Assembly: GCF_001280015.1 (NCBI RefSeq)
Contig: NZ_LGDV01000025.1
Coordinates: 1 to 64,000, forward strand
Reading direction: 5' to 3'
From: Streptomyces sp. MMG1121
GTDB taxonomy: Bacteria > Actinomycetota > Actinomycetes > Streptomycetales > Streptomycetaceae
DNA length: 64,000 bases
Part shown: positions 44,109-53,482 of the stretch, in pieces
Layout of the letters: each line of letters starts with the position of its first letter
Position numbering within the stretch: the stretch's first letter is position 1
Notes under the pieces: model-generated
Database searches by the model: none
What the model saw: the letters and a program-made list of their open reading frames with translations, nothing else
What the model was told of the DNA's origin: nothing
Program-made: the position numbers and the translations under genes

Positions 44109-45151
44109 CCGTTGGTGACGAGCACCTTGAGGGCGGTGCGCTCGTCCATCGCCTTGTAGCCGCCGGGCACGCCCTCGATGCCGACGGTCAGGTCGAACAC
44201 CGGCGAGGGGTCGATCGTGCCGTCCAGAACGTCGGGGAGCAGATCGGGGATGTAGGCGCGGACCGGGGCGACACCGCCGCGCAGGGCGATGTTCCGGTCG
44301 AACATGACGCTGAGGTCCAGGCCGGTGCCGCTGCCGTGCGGCACGCCGACGAAGCCGATCGCGCCGCCGTCGCGGGCGATGTTGACGGCCGTCCGCATGG
44401 ACTGTTCGGTGCCGACGGCCTCCACGACGGCGTGCGCGCCCTGGCCGCGGGTCAGCTCGCGGACGGCCTCGACGGCCGCGTCCCCGCGCTCGGCGACGAT
44501 GTCGGTGGCGCCGAAGCGGCGCGCGATGTCGGTACGGACCTCGTGGCGGCCGAGCGCGATGATCCGCTCGGCGCCGAGCCGCTTGGCGGCCAGGACGGCA
44601 CACAGGCCGACCGCGCCGTCACCGACGACCGCGACCGTGGCGCCGGGGCGGGCACCCGCGCCGAGCGCGGCGTGGTGTCCGGTGCCGAGGACGTCGGAGA
44701 GGGTCAGCAGGGCGGACAGCAGATGGTCGTCGGAGGCCGCGTCCTTGGGGAGCTGGACGAGGGTGCCGTCGGCGAACGGCACGCGCACCGCCTCGCCCTG
44801 GCCGCCGTCGTAGCCGACCGAGCCCCAGAAACCGCCGTGCTCGCACGAGGTCGTCAGGCCCTCGCGGCAGTAGTCGCACACGCCGTCGGACCACATGAAG
44901 GGCGCGACCACCAGGTCGCCGCGCCGGACGGTGCCCACCTCGGAGCCGGTCTCCTCGACGACGCCGAGGAACTCGTGCCCGATGCGCTGCCCCGGCTGAC
45001 GGGCCGCCTCGCCGCGGTAGGCCCACAGGTCGCTGCCGCAGATGCAGGCGCGCAGGACCCGTACGACGGCGTCGGTGGGCAGCTGCACCACGGGCTCGGG
45101 GACGTTCTCCACGCGCATGTCGTAGGGAGCGTGGATGGTGGTGGCGCGCAT
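44105..45151 (-). CDS. Zinc-dependent alcohol dehydrogenase family protein
   Basis: The 348-residue medium-chain dehydrogenase has catalytic zinc ligands Cys37 (CICGSD) and His59/Glu60 (GHEFLG). The structural-zinc loop is GVCDYCREGLTTSC, with only three of the usual four cysteines (the first is replaced by Asp or Ser). The Rossmann motif is VAVVGDGAVGLCAV. It should oxidise an alcohol or formaldehyde adduct with NAD(P). ATG at 45151. Single gene, convergent with the CopD gene. Confidence 0.92.
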   Translation of the reverse strand: MRATTIHAPYDMRVENVPEPVVQLPTDAVVRVLRACICGSDLWAYRGEAARQPGQRIGHEFLGVVEETGSEVGTVRRGDLVVAPFMWSDGVCDYCREGLTTSCEHGGFWGSVGYDGGQGEAVRVPFADGTLVQLPKDAASDDHLLSALLTLSDVLGTGHHAALGAGARPGATVAVVGDGAVGLCAVLAAKRLGAERIIALGRHEVRTDIARRFGATDIVAERGDAAVEAVRELTRGQGAHAVVEAVGTEQSMRTAVNIARDGGAIGFVGVPHGSGTGLDLSVMFDRNIALRGGVAPVRAYIPDLLPDVLDGTIDPSPVFDLTVGIEGVPGGYKAMDERTALKVLVTNG

Positions 45152-45295
45152 GGCGAGGGTCCTTCTCGTGCGGAGGTCGTGCGATGCGCCCGGGGGGTGT
45201 TCGAGCGCACCTCACGGTACGCCGCGGCGTCGGCGCCCCGCGCGCCGAGGGTGCTCTGACCGGCGCAGGCACGGCCGGCACGGCGCGCGGACCGC

Positions 45296-46006
45296 TCACA
45301 CGCCCGCCGCGCCCAGGAGGCGGCCGGCCGCGTAGGTGACCCCCATGGCCAGGGCCCCGCCGACCACGTTGCGCAGTACCGCTCGCCGGGGGTCCGCCGC
45401 GCCGAGGCGGGCGCTGCTCCAGCCGGTGAGGACGAGGGCGGCCAGGACGGAGACGACGGTGACGGGGAGCCGCCAGCCGGCCGGGGGCAGCACGATGGCC
45501 AGCAGCGGCAGCAGCGCGCCCACGGTGAAGGCCAGGAAGCTCGCCCAGGCCGCGTGCCAGGGGTTGGCCAGCTCGTTCGGGTCGATACCCAGCTCCACGC
45601 GCGCGTGCGCCTGCAGCGGGTCCCGCGCGGTGAGCTGCTCGGCGGCCTCCCGAGCCACCTCGCGGGTGAGGCCGCGCTCCTGCAGCAGACCGGTCAGCTC
45701 CCGCAGTTCGGCCTCCGGCTGCTCCCGCAGTTCCCGTTTCTCCGTGGCCAGCGCGGCCCTCTCGGAGTCGCGCTGGGTGGAGACGGAGACGTACTCGCCG
45801 GCCGCCATGGACATCGAGCCGGCGAGCAGGCCGGCCAGCCCGGCGGTGAGCAGGGCGGACCGGCTCCCGGTCGCGCCGGCCACACCGACGACGATTCCGG
45901 CGGTGGAGACGATGCCGTCGTTCGCGCCGAGCACGGCGGCCCGCAGCCAGTTCAGCCGCGAGCCGAGTGCGCCGCCGTGGGCCTCTTCGTGGGTGGGTTC
46001 CGTCAC
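45296..46006 (-). CDS. VIT1/CCC1-type iron/manganese transporter
   Basis: The 236-residue protein has five membrane segments in VIT1 order. Helix 1-2 carry LRAAVLGANDGIVSTAGIVVGV and GLAGLLAGSMSMAAGEYVSVSTQRD. A cytosolic Glu-rich domain follows (about 80-145) that binds metal in this family, then three C-terminal helices. In bacteria such proteins export Fe(II)/Mn(II). ATG at 46006. It lies downstream of the amidohydrolase operon, 85 bases from its end, and could be partly cotranscribed. Confidence 0.9.
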   Translation of the reverse strand: MTEPTHEEAHGGALGSRLNWLRAAVLGANDGIVSTAGIVVGVAGATGSRSALLTAGLAGLLAGSMSMAAGEYVSVSTQRDSERAALATEKRELREQPEAELRELTGLLQERGLTREVAREAAEQLTARDPLQAHARVELGIDPNELANPWHAAWASFLAFTVGALLPLLAIVLPPAGWRLPVTVVSVLAALVLTGWSSARLGAADPRRAVLRNVVGGALAMGVTYAAGRLLGAAGV

Positions 46007-46090
46007 AGCAGGGAGGATCGCACCCCCGGGCCCGCCCGCACCGGACCGACGCCCCCATGCCCCGCGCGCGGGGTCACGGCCTCTCCTGCC

Positions 46091-47320
46091 TCACCACACC
46101 CGTAGCGACGCCCCCCGCGCGAACACCGGGCTGGTCGCGTCCGCCGGGGGTTGCGCCAGCGGCTCGGCGATCTCGGCCACCGTCGGGCCCACCTTCGCCG
46201 CGATGGGGTCCAGGAGGGCGAGGTCGAAGCCGTAGACGCGGGCCGCGTTGCCGCCGAGCATGGCCGCCAGCTCCGCGCGCGGGACGCCCGCGTAGGCGAA
46301 CCGCAGGGCCTCGCGGGTGTACGGGTGGGTGCCCTCGTCGTGCGGGTAGTCGCTGCCCCACATGATCTTGTCGACGCCGATGCGGTCGCGCAGCGGCACC
46401 TCGTGCGGGCGCATGAAGCTGGCGCCGACGTAGCAGTTGTCCCGCCACACCCGGGAGGGCGCCGCGCCCATGCCGGCGGCCAGACCGGCGCCGAACCTGG
46501 CCTCGGCGGTCTCGGCCTTCGTGGCCGCCGCGACCAGCCGGGCGTGGTAGTAGTCCAGCATGCCGAGCACTCCGGGGATCCAGCCCGAGCCCTGTTCGGT
46601 CAGGACCAGCCGCAGCTCCGGATGGCGGCGGAAGGCGCCGCCGAACACCAGGTGCCACAGGGCGCGGTGGGAGAACCAGGTCGTCTCCACCATGAACACC
46701 GCGCGGGCGGCCGGTTCCTCGCCGAGCGGCGGGGAGGCCGAGCCGGCGTGGTGGTTGACGGGGACGCCGAGTTCGGCGCAGGTGGCCCAGACCGGGTCGT
46801 ACGTCCGCGAGTACAGCTCGGGCAGCCCGCAGCCGGGCGGGGTGCCGGGCAGCATCAGACCGCCCTTCAGGCCCGCCGAGGCGGCCCGGCGGATCTCCTT
46901 CACCGCCTCCTCGACGTCGCCCAGCAGGATCTGGAAGACACCCGCCCGGCGGCCCGGCGCGGCGGCGCAGAAGTCCGCGAGCCAGCGGTTGTGGGCGCGC
47001 AGGCCGGCCCAGCGGCGTGCGAGGTCCTCGGGACCGGTCGGCTGGGCCATGAGCGAGCTGGACGGGAAGAACGGCGGAATGGTGTTCGGGAAGATCACCT
47101 CGGCGACGATCCCGTCCGCCTCCAGCTCCGCGAGGCGCCGCTCAGAGTTCCAGTTCCGGTCGGCGTAGTCGGCGAGCAGGTCCTCGTGCGGGTTGACGTA
47201 GGTGGCCGCCCAGACGTCGAAGTCGTCGTGGTACCGCTTCTCCAGGTACGGCTTGTAGTCCAGCAGGTCGGCACCCGCGTGGCAGTCGGCGGAAATCACC
47301 GTGTAGCGGTCGTCGTTCAT
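46091..47320 (-). CDS. Amidohydrolase family protein (amidohydrolase_2), second copy
   Basis: The 409-residue TIM-barrel enzyme of the Amidohydrolase_2/ACMSD-like family starts with the metal-type SADCHAG motif (residues 9-15), has HNRWLADFC, VNHHAGS and the C-terminal catalytic IMWGSDYPHDEG motif (Asp as base). It is paralogous to the gene just upstream, with the same overall layout. Both probably hydrolyse or decarboxylate related carboxylic or cyclic substrates. The ATG overlaps the upstream stop (ATGA). Last gene of a four-gene operon. Confidence 0.9.
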   Translation of the reverse strand: MNDDRYTVISADCHAGADLLDYKPYLEKRYHDDFDVWAATYVNPHEDLLADYADRNWNSERRLAELEADGIVAEVIFPNTIPPFFPSSSLMAQPTGPEDLARRWAGLRAHNRWLADFCAAAPGRRAGVFQILLGDVEEAVKEIRRAASAGLKGGLMLPGTPPGCGLPELYSRTYDPVWATCAELGVPVNHHAGSASPPLGEEPAARAVFMVETTWFSHRALWHLVFGGAFRRHPELRLVLTEQGSGWIPGVLGMLDYYHARLVAAATKAETAEARFGAGLAAGMGAAPSRVWRDNCYVGASFMRPHEVPLRDRIGVDKIMWGSDYPHDEGTHPYTREALRFAYAGVPRAELAAMLGGNAARVYGFDLALLDPIAAKVGPTVAEIAEPLAQPPADATSPVFARGASLRVW

Positions 47321-48612
47321 CGCGTCGCCCCCAGGACCGGGAAGTCGTGGCCGGTCAGCCAGTGCCGGCCCGTCTCGCGCGAGCGCGCCCAGGAGGCCTC
47401 GACGGCCGCCTGGTCGGCCGGCTGGCCGAGGTCGGCGGGGGTGGGGCCGATGCGGCGGGCCAGGGGCGCGAGCCCCTCGGTGTCGAAGCCGAAGACCTCG
47501 GCGGCGGCGAGACCGAGCATCCGGCGGGTCTCGCTGACGGGGATGTCGTGGAAGGTGCGGCGCAGCCACGCGCGCGTGTCGGGCCAGGTGCCCTCGGGGT
47601 GCGGGAAGTCGCTGCCCCACAGGATGTTGTCGACGCCGATCTCGTAGCGCTGGGCCAGCTCACGCCGTTTGGTGTTGGTCGCGCAGACGAAGACCTGCCG
47701 GTCCAGGTACTCGTGCGGCGGGCGCTTCAGCTCCTCGAACGGCGAGAGCTTCTTGCCGCCGTGCGCGCCGAGGTAGAGGCGGTCCATGAACCACAGCAGG
47801 TTCGGCAGCCACCAGCAGCCGGACTCGGCGACGCCGAAGCGCAGGCCCGGGTGGCGTTCGAAGACGCCGGACCAGAGCAGGAACCACAGCGGCCGGGCCG
47901 GCCACCAGGTCACCTCGCTCACGTAGATGCCGAGGTGGTCGCCGTACTCCTCGCGCGGGGCGGCGCCGGAGTGGGTGAGCACCGGCATGGCGCACTCGGC
48001 GGCGGCCGCCCACACGGGGTCGTAACGGCGGTCGTGGTACGGCTCCTTGTCGACCCACATGGAGGGGATCATCAGGGCGCCCAGGCCGGACTCCCTGGCA
48101 CGCTGGACCTCGGCGACGACCTCGCGGACCTCGCCGGTGATCGGCAACAGGGCGACGCCGCAGTGCCGTTCGGGATGCGCGGAGACGAACTCCGCGAGCC
48201 AGCGGTTGTGCGCCTTGGCGCCCGCCATGCCCAGCTCGGGGTCCTGGTCGCCGCTCAGGCCGAGGCCGACGCCGAAGGGGGCGGCGGTGCGGCTGTCGAC
48301 GGCGTCGGCGTCCGGGAAGACCACCTCGGCGGCCACGCCGTCCCCGTCCAGCTCCTTCAGCCGCTGCGCGCTGTCCCAGCCGCCGCGCAGGCCCTCCTCG
48401 TTGTCCTCGAACCACTTGGCCGCGAACGCCTCGTTGCGGATGCCGAGCCGGTTCATCTCCTCGCGGCGCCGGTCGCGGCCCGCGAGGAACTCGTCGAAGT
48501 CCCGGTGGAAACGGGACTCCAGATAGGGCCGGTACTCCTCGGTGGGCAGTCCGGCATGACAGTCGGAGGAGATGATCAGATACGGGTCCCCGCCGGAAAC
48601 GGCGTCGGTCAT
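47317..48612 (-). CDS. Amidohydrolase family protein (amidohydrolase_2), first copy
   Basis: The 431-residue protein has the same family layout as its downstream neighbour: SSDCHAGL (residues 15-22), HNRWLAEFVS, VLTHSGAA, and ILWGSDFPHPEG near the C-terminus. It is longer in the region after the first strand (RRREEMNRLGIRNEA). The two enzymes probably act together or as a heteromer in one pathway. Starts ATG at 48612, 12 bases after the SDR stop, and its stop overlaps the next gene. Confidence 0.9.
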   Translation of the reverse strand: MTDAVSGGDPYLIISSDCHAGLPTEEYRPYLESRFHRDFDEFLAGRDRRREEMNRLGIRNEAFAAKWFEDNEEGLRGGWDSAQRLKELDGDGVAAEVVFPDADAVDSRTAAPFGVGLGLSGDQDPELGMAGAKAHNRWLAEFVSAHPERHCGVALLPITGEVREVVAEVQRARESGLGALMIPSMWVDKEPYHDRRYDPVWAAAAECAMPVLTHSGAAPREEYGDHLGIYVSEVTWWPARPLWFLLWSGVFERHPGLRFGVAESGCWWLPNLLWFMDRLYLGAHGGKKLSPFEELKRPPHEYLDRQVFVCATNTKRRELAQRYEIGVDNILWGSDFPHPEGTWPDTRAWLRRTFHDIPVSETRRMLGLAAAEVFGFDTEGLAPLARRIGPTPADLGQPADQAAVEASWARSRETGRHWLTGHDFPVLGATR

Positions 48613-48624
48613 CGCGGCCCCCTC

Positions 48625-49509
48625 TCAGTCCAGGATGAAGTTTTCGAGGTACGACGGGTTCGCTCGGTCCAGCATCGAGCGGGCCCGCGCACGGATCTGG
48701 GCGTCGCTGTGCTCGCTCGCCGGCAGCAGCCAGAAGCGGTCCGCGCGGATGCCGTCCACGACGAGGCCGGCGACCTGCTCGACCGGCGTGAAGCGGACCT
48801 CCTTGCCGGATGCGCGCATCGCCGCCTCCCACTGGTCGAGGCTGCGGTACGGCGTCTTCCGGGGACGCTGCTTGGCGTAGCGGGCGGGGCGGTTGCGGTG
48901 CGACTCCCACAGGCCGGTGCGCAGCATGTGCGGGCCCGGGAAGAGCACGGAAGCGCCCACGCGCGCGTGCTCGGCCTTGAGATGGGCGTACAGGGACTCG
49001 GTCAGGGTGACGACGGCCGCCTTGGTGACCGCGTAGACGGAGGCGGTCGGCAGCGGTGCGATACCGCCGTCACCGGAGGACGTGTTGACCACATGACCGG
49101 GTTGACCGGAGTTGATCATCCGTGGAACGAACGCCTGGACACCGTGGAAGACGCCCCACACGTTGACGGCGAACGCCCACTGCCAGTCGTTCGGTTCGTG
49201 CTCCCACATCCGGCCCTCGGCTCCGGAGCCGACACCCGCGTTGTTGCACAGGACGTGCACCGCGCCGTAGGTGTCGTACACCGTCTCGGCCAGCTCCATG
49301 ACCTCGGCGCGCTCGCCGACGTCCACCACGCGCGTGTGCACGTCGGCGCCCGCCGCGCGCAGTTCGGCCGCGGCCTTGCCGAGGGCGGCCTCCTCCACGT
49401 CGGCGAGGACCACCTTCAGGCCCTCGGCCGCGAACCGCCGGGCCATCGCGAGCCCGATCCCGCTCGCCGCCCCGGTGACGACGGCGACCTGTCCCGCCTG
49501 CAGATCCAT
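48625..49509 (-). CDS. Short-chain dehydrogenase/reductase of the catabolic operon
   Basis: The 294-residue classical SDR has TGAASGIG (residues 13-20), NNAGVG, catalytic Ser in NTSSGDGG and YAVTKAAV. A long C-terminal extension (about residues 230-294) may form a substrate lid. It should oxidise or reduce a hydroxyl on the intermediate processed by the surrounding enzymes. ATG at 49509 overlaps the decarboxylase-like stop by one base. Confidence 0.9.
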   Translation of the reverse strand: MDLQAGQVAVVTGAASGIGLAMARRFAAEGLKVVLADVEEAALGKAAAELRAAGADVHTRVVDVGERAEVMELAETVYDTYGAVHVLCNNAGVGSGAEGRMWEHEPNDWQWAFAVNVWGVFHGVQAFVPRMINSGQPGHVVNTSSGDGGIAPLPTASVYAVTKAAVVTLTESLYAHLKAEHARVGASVLFPGPHMLRTGLWESHRNRPARYAKQRPRKTPYRSLDQWEAAMRASGKEVRFTPVEQVAGLVVDGIRADRFWLLPASEHSDAQIRARARSMLDRANPSYLENFILD

Positions 49510-50306
49510 CAGTGGCTCCCCTCGGGCGGCGCGTCGAGGATCTGGAGCGGATCGTCGTAGCGCTGATGGATGTACGGCAACAGCGCCTGGGCGTTGACGC
49601 GTTCGACCACCCGGCCGCTCTGGTCGCTGGTCTTCTCGCCGATGGTGATCTCGCGCAGGCGCAGCACCGGCAGGTCGGCCACGGGGTCGTACGCCGACTC
49701 GCGCAGGACGACGTCGCCGCCGATCCGCTCCAGCCGGCGCACCTTCTCGTGACGCACGCAGTGCACCAGCACCGGGTCGGTGTCGAAGCCGGAACCGTCC
49801 ACGGCGGGAAGGAACTTGAAGTAGAAGTCGGTCTTGCGGGAGGGCTCGGGCACGGGCAGCTCCCCGCTCACCGCGCCACGCACCTCGACGAAGGCGATGC
49901 CGTGCCGGGCCAGGGCCGCGCGCACGGCCGGGCCGTCGCGCTCGACGGTCACCTCGCCGAGCTTCTTGGGCTCGCCGAAGACCTCGCGGCCGCCGGTGAG
50001 GGCGCGCTCGTGGGTCATCGGCATGACCAGCGGATACCAGCCCTCGACCGTGCCGTGCGCGGCGGCGACCGCGAACGAGCCCGCGCCGAGCGGGTATCCG
50101 GGCAGGTCCACCGTGCTGATGTTCACCCGGACGAGCGGGAGACCGGTGGGTTTCAGAGGTGGCGGCAGCACCGCCGCGACGGCGTCCGGGTCGGTCTCCC
50201 AGACGGCCACCACACCGGTGGACCAGATGTCGGGAAGCCGCGCGCTCGCGGTGCGCGTGGCGGAGACCTCCCGCTCGGTCCGTGCGCCGTACCGTGCGCG
50301 TGTCAT
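49509..50306 (-). CDS. Acetoacetate decarboxylase family protein
   Basis: The 265-residue protein matches the acetoacetate-decarboxylase fold. The putative Schiff-base lysine pair lies in GEPKKLGEV (about residues 112-120), and VRVNISTVDLPGYPLG and YPLVMPMTHERA are typical. Members include decarboxylases and aldolase-dehydratases, so the true reaction is open. First gene of the four-gene operon, divergent from a TetR gene with a palindrome between them. ATG at 50306. Confidence 0.87.
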   Translation of the reverse strand: MTRARYGARTEREVSATRTASARLPDIWSTGVVAVWETDPDAVAAVLPPPLKPTGLPLVRVNISTVDLPGYPLGAGSFAVAAAHGTVEGWYPLVMPMTHERALTGGREVFGEPKKLGEVTVERDGPAVRAALARHGIAFVEVRGAVSGELPVPEPSRKTDFYFKFLPAVDGSGFDTDPVLVHCVRHEKVRRLERIGGDVVLRESAYDPVADLPVLRLREITIGEKTSDQSGRVVERVNAQALLPYIHQRYDDPLQILDAPPEGSH

Positions 50307-50355
50307 ACGCCGTACCGCCCTTCTTCCGGCAGCCCAGTTCCTGACTGGCCGTCAC

Positions 50356-50372
50356 CTGTAACACAGTTACAG
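50356..50372. promoter_or_regulatory. TetR-type operator in the divergent promoter region
   Basis: CTGTAAC-ACA-GTTACAG, a perfect 7+3+7 palindrome, lies 50 bases from each of the divergent starts (decarboxylase-like and TetR genes). Its position and symmetry fit the operator of the adjacent TetR regulator. Confidence 0.75.
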
Positions 50373-50423
50373 CAGACCTCGTGCGGGGTAAAGACCCGTG
50401 TACGAACGCGAGTTGGGGGGATC

Positions 50424-51089
50424 ATGCCGAACGGGGCGAGAGGTGCACTGAGCCGGGAGGCGGTGCTGGCGGCCGCCGCGGGTCTGGTGAAGGAGCACGG
50501 ACCGGACGCGCTCACCATGCGGGGGCTCGCCGCCGAGCTGGGCACGGCCGTGACGTCGATCTACTGGCACGTGGGCGGCCGTGAGGCGCTGCTCGACGCC
50601 CTCGTGGAGCGGACCATGGCCGAGCTGGGCGAGATCCGGCCGTCCGGGCACACCCCCGAGCAGCGCGTGGTCGGCGTCGCGTGCGCCCTGCGCCGCCAAC
50701 TGCGCGACCATCCGCATCTGGTGGCGCTGGTGCACGAGCGGGGGCTGACCGAGCGGATGTTCCTGCCCGCCCAGCGGGTCCTGGTGCGCGAGGCGCACGC
50801 GGCCGGGCTGCGCGGCACCCGGGCCGCCGAGTTCGTACGGGCCGTGCAGTTCCAGGTCGTCGGGCATGTGCTGGTGGAGCGTAACCGCGAGCGGGCTCCG
50901 GCGCAGCATCCCGGCGAGGAGGAGCTGTGGGGCGCCGAGACCGCCGGGGACGACCCCGCGCTGGCCCGCGCGCTGGCCCGCCCGGTGGACACGGAACGGC
51001 TGTTCCGGACGGCCGTACGCGCGCTGGTACGGTCCCTGCTGGCACCGGCCGACCGCTCACCCGCCCGTCCGTCCGACCCGGTCGGCTGA
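50424..51089 (+). CDS. TetR-family transcriptional regulator
   Basis: The 221-residue repressor has an N-terminal TetR helix-turn-helix (about 9-60, with ALTMRGLAAELGTAVTSIYWHVGGREALLDAL) and a helical ligand domain. It is divergent from the decarboxylase-SDR-amidohydrolase operon and should repress it until a substrate or CoA-type metabolite binds. The ATG at 50424 follows TTGGGGGG. The ligand is unknown. Confidence 0.93.
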   Translation: MPNGARGALSREAVLAAAAGLVKEHGPDALTMRGLAAELGTAVTSIYWHVGGREALLDALVERTMAELGEIRPSGHTPEQRVVGVACALRRQLRDHPHLVALVHERGLTERMFLPAQRVLVREAHAAGLRGTRAAEFVRAVQFQVVGHVLVERNRERAPAQHPGEEELWGAETAGDDPALARALARPVDTERLFRTAVRALVRSLLAPADRSPARPSDPVG

Positions 51090-51202
51090 GCGGCACGGCC
51101 GCAAGCACGCACGCGTGTGCGGCTCCCGAGCGCCCGGACGGAGCCGGGTCACCGGGACCGGTACCTGCGGGACCGTGCTGTCAGTGAGGGCCCGTATCCT
51201 CA

Positions 51203-52192
51203 ATGACCATGCTCGAAGACCGTGCGACCGCAGTGTCCTCCCCCACCCAGTGGCCGGCCGCGTACCCGAAGGGATACGCGGTCGTTGACGTGGAGACCAC
51301 CGGCCTGGCCCGGGACGACCGGATCATCTCGGCGGCCGTCTACCGGCTGGACGAGCGCGGCGCGGTCGAGGACCACTGGTACACGCTGGTCAACCCGGAG
51401 CGCGATCCGGGACCCGTGTGGATACACGGCCTGACGAGCGAGACCCTGGAAGGGGCGCCGCTCTTCGGAGACATCGCGGAGGAGTTCGCCGCCCGGCTGG
51501 ACGGCCGGGTGCTCGTCGCGCACAACGCCGTCTTCGACTGGCAGATGATCGCGCGGGAGTACGCGCGCGCGAAGCGCGAGGCTCCGGTGCGCCAGCGCCT
51601 GTGCACCATCGCGCTGTCGAAGGAGCTGGGGCTGCCGCTGCCCAACTTCAAACTGGAGTCGCTGGCGGCGCACTACGGGGTCGTGCAGCAACGTGCGCAC
51701 CACGCGCTGGACGACGCGCGCGTGCTGGCGGAGGCGTTCCGGCCGAGCCTCCTGGCCGCGGCGGCGGGCGGCGTGCGGCTGCCGCTGCTGGAGTGCCGGT
51801 CGTTGACGGAGTGGTCGGACCGCCCGGTGCCCCGGCAGTCGTCCGGCGGCTACGGAGGCTTCCGTCCGGGCAGTTGGCGCGCGCCCCGGAAGCGGCCCGC
51901 CTGCCCCTACCCCAACCCCGGACGGTACGAGGACGGCAAACGCCTCAAACAGGGCATGCGGGTGGCGTTCTCCGGTGACACCTCCGTCGACCGCGAGCTG
52001 CTGGAGGACCGGGCGGCCGAGGCCGGACTGCACGTGGCGACCAGCATCTCCCGGCTGACCAGCCTGCTGGTGACCAACGACCCCGACTCGGGCACGTCCA
52101 AGGTGGTCAAGGCGCGGCAGTTCGGCACACCGGTGCTCGACGAGGCCGCCTTCGGGCAGCTACTGCGGGATGTCGAGCCCGCCGACGGGTGA
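51203..52192 (+). CDS. DEDDh 3'-5' exonuclease with C-terminal BRCT domain
   Basis: The 329-residue protein has a DnaQ-like exonuclease domain: DVETTG (about 29-34), the AHNAVFDW motif and HHALDDARV near 155-163, giving the DEDDh metal ligands. A Pro/Arg-rich linker with GGYGG follows, then a BRCT-like domain (MRVAFSGDTSVDRELLEDRAAEAG, LVTNDPDSGTSKVVKARQFGTPVLDE). It probably trims DNA in repair or replication. ATG at 51203 is used; an ATG two codons in is possible. Confidence 0.9.
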   Translation: MTMLEDRATAVSSPTQWPAAYPKGYAVVDVETTGLARDDRIISAAVYRLDERGAVEDHWYTLVNPERDPGPVWIHGLTSETLEGAPLFGDIAEEFAARLDGRVLVAHNAVFDWQMIAREYARAKREAPVRQRLCTIALSKELGLPLPNFKLESLAAHYGVVQQRAHHALDDARVLAEAFRPSLLAAAAGGVRLPLLECRSLTEWSDRPVPRQSSGGYGGFRPGSWRAPRKRPACPYPNPGRYEDGKRLKQGMRVAFSGDTSVDRELLEDRAAEAGLHVATSISRLTSLLVTNDPDSGTSKVVKARQFGTPVLDEAAFGQLLRDVEPADG

Positions 52193-52316
52193 CCGGCCGA
52201 TGCGCGACCGAGGGGTGCGGGACCGTACGCCACATGACCGTACGAACGGGTGATTGTCGTAGGACTCACCCACCGGCCACTCGCCCGCACCCCGGCGACG
52301 GCCCACCCTGTGGCGC

Positions 52317-52550
52317 ATGGCGAAATGTGAAGTTTGCGGCAACGACTACGGAATGACCTTCGAGGTCCACGCGCAGGGCGCGGTGCACGTCTTCGACTGC
52401 TTCTCCTGTGCGATCCACCGCATGGCACCGATCTGCGACCACTGCCGGGTGCAGATCATCGGCCAGGGAGTGGAGGCGGAGGGCAGCTGGTACTGCGGCG
52501 CCCACTGCGCCCGCCAGGACGGCAAGACGGGAGTGGTGGACCGGGTGTGA
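52317..52550 (+). CDS. Small cysteine-rich zinc-ribbon-like protein
   Basis: The 77-residue protein has paired cysteines CEVC, CFSC, CDHC and CGAHC with the residue spacing of a treble-clef or LIM-like zinc module. A central beta region FEVHAQGAVHVFD links the pairs. Homologues in actinobacteria are annotated as hypothetical or metallothionein-like. ATG at 52317, monocistronic. Confidence 0.8.
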   Translation: MAKCEVCGNDYGMTFEVHAQGAVHVFDCFSCAIHRMAPICDHCRVQIIGQGVEAEGSWYCGAHCARQDGKTGVVDRV

Positions 52551-52600
52551 CCCGGGTACCCCCCTGAAGGCGCCCCACGGCCCGGAGGTACCGTCGTGGG

Positions 52601-53392
52601 GTGCGCCGCTACCGCTTCCTGTTGTCCGCCCAGTGGGTGATCCTCACCCTCGTCTCGATCGCGCTGATCCCGACGATGATCCGGCTCGGCATCTGGCAGG
52701 GGCACCGGTACGACGAGCGGACCGCGCGCAACAACCTGGTCTCCTCCGCACTGCACGCCAAGCCCGTGCCGGTCGAGCAGCTGTCCGCTCCCGGGCACGC
52801 CGTGACCCGCACCGAGAAGTACCGCACGGTCACCGCGACCGGCACCTTCGACACCGCCAAGGAGGTCGTGGTCCGACGCCGGACCAACTCCGACGACGAG
52901 GTCGGCTACCACGTGCTCACCCCGCTCGTCCTCGCCGACGGCAAGGTGGTGCTGGTCAACCGCGGCTGGATCCCCGCGAACGGCGCGCAGACCGCCTTCC
53001 CGAAGATCCCCGCCCCGCCGGCCGGCCGCACCACCATCACCGGACGGCTGATGGCCGACGAGACGACCGCGGCGAGCGGCATCAAGAACGTCAAGGGCCT
53101 GCCCGACCGGCAGATCATGCTGATCAACAGCACGGAGGAGGCGCACCGGCTCGGCGCCCAGGTGCTCGGCGGCTATGTCGAGCAGACGGGGCCCCAGACC
53201 GACTCCCCGGAGCAGATCTCGGACCCGGGCAGCGAGGACGCCCCGCTGAACTACGCGTACATGATCCAGTGGTGGCTGTTCGCCGCGGGCGTCCCGGTCG
53301 GCTGGTGGTTCCTGGTCCGGCGTGAGATCCGCGACCGCGAGGAGGCCGCCGCCGAGACCGCGCCGGAGGAGCCGGAACCGGCCGCCGTATAG
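52601..53392 (+). CDS. SURF1 family cytochrome-oxidase assembly protein
   Basis: The 263-residue membrane protein has an N-terminal helix (about 10-30, ending LGIWQGHR) and a C-terminal helix (MIQWWLFAAGVPVGWWFLV), with a periplasmic domain between carrying VVRRRTNSDDEVGYHVLTPL and VLVNRGWIP. SURF1 helps insert heme a into cytochrome c oxidase. GTG at 52601 with GGAGG 12 bases upstream. The cytochrome oxidase genes are not in this window. Confidence 0.93.
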   Translation: MRRYRFLLSAQWVILTLVSIALIPTMIRLGIWQGHRYDERTARNNLVSSALHAKPVPVEQLSAPGHAVTRTEKYRTVTATGTFDTAKEVVVRRRTNSDDEVGYHVLTPLVLADGKVVLVNRGWIPANGAQTAFPKIPAPPAGRTTITGRLMADETTAASGIKNVKGLPDRQIMLINSTEEAHRLGAQVLGGYVEQTGPQTDSPEQISDPGSEDAPLNYAYMIQWWLFAAGVPVGWWFLVRREIRDREEAAAETAPEEPEPAAV

Positions 53393-53482
53393 CCGTACCG
53401 CCGCACCGAGCGGCGCGGGCTCCCCGGGCGCACCACCTGTTCGGCCCTCTTGCCCGCCGGGAAAGCCGGGAAACCGCATCCC

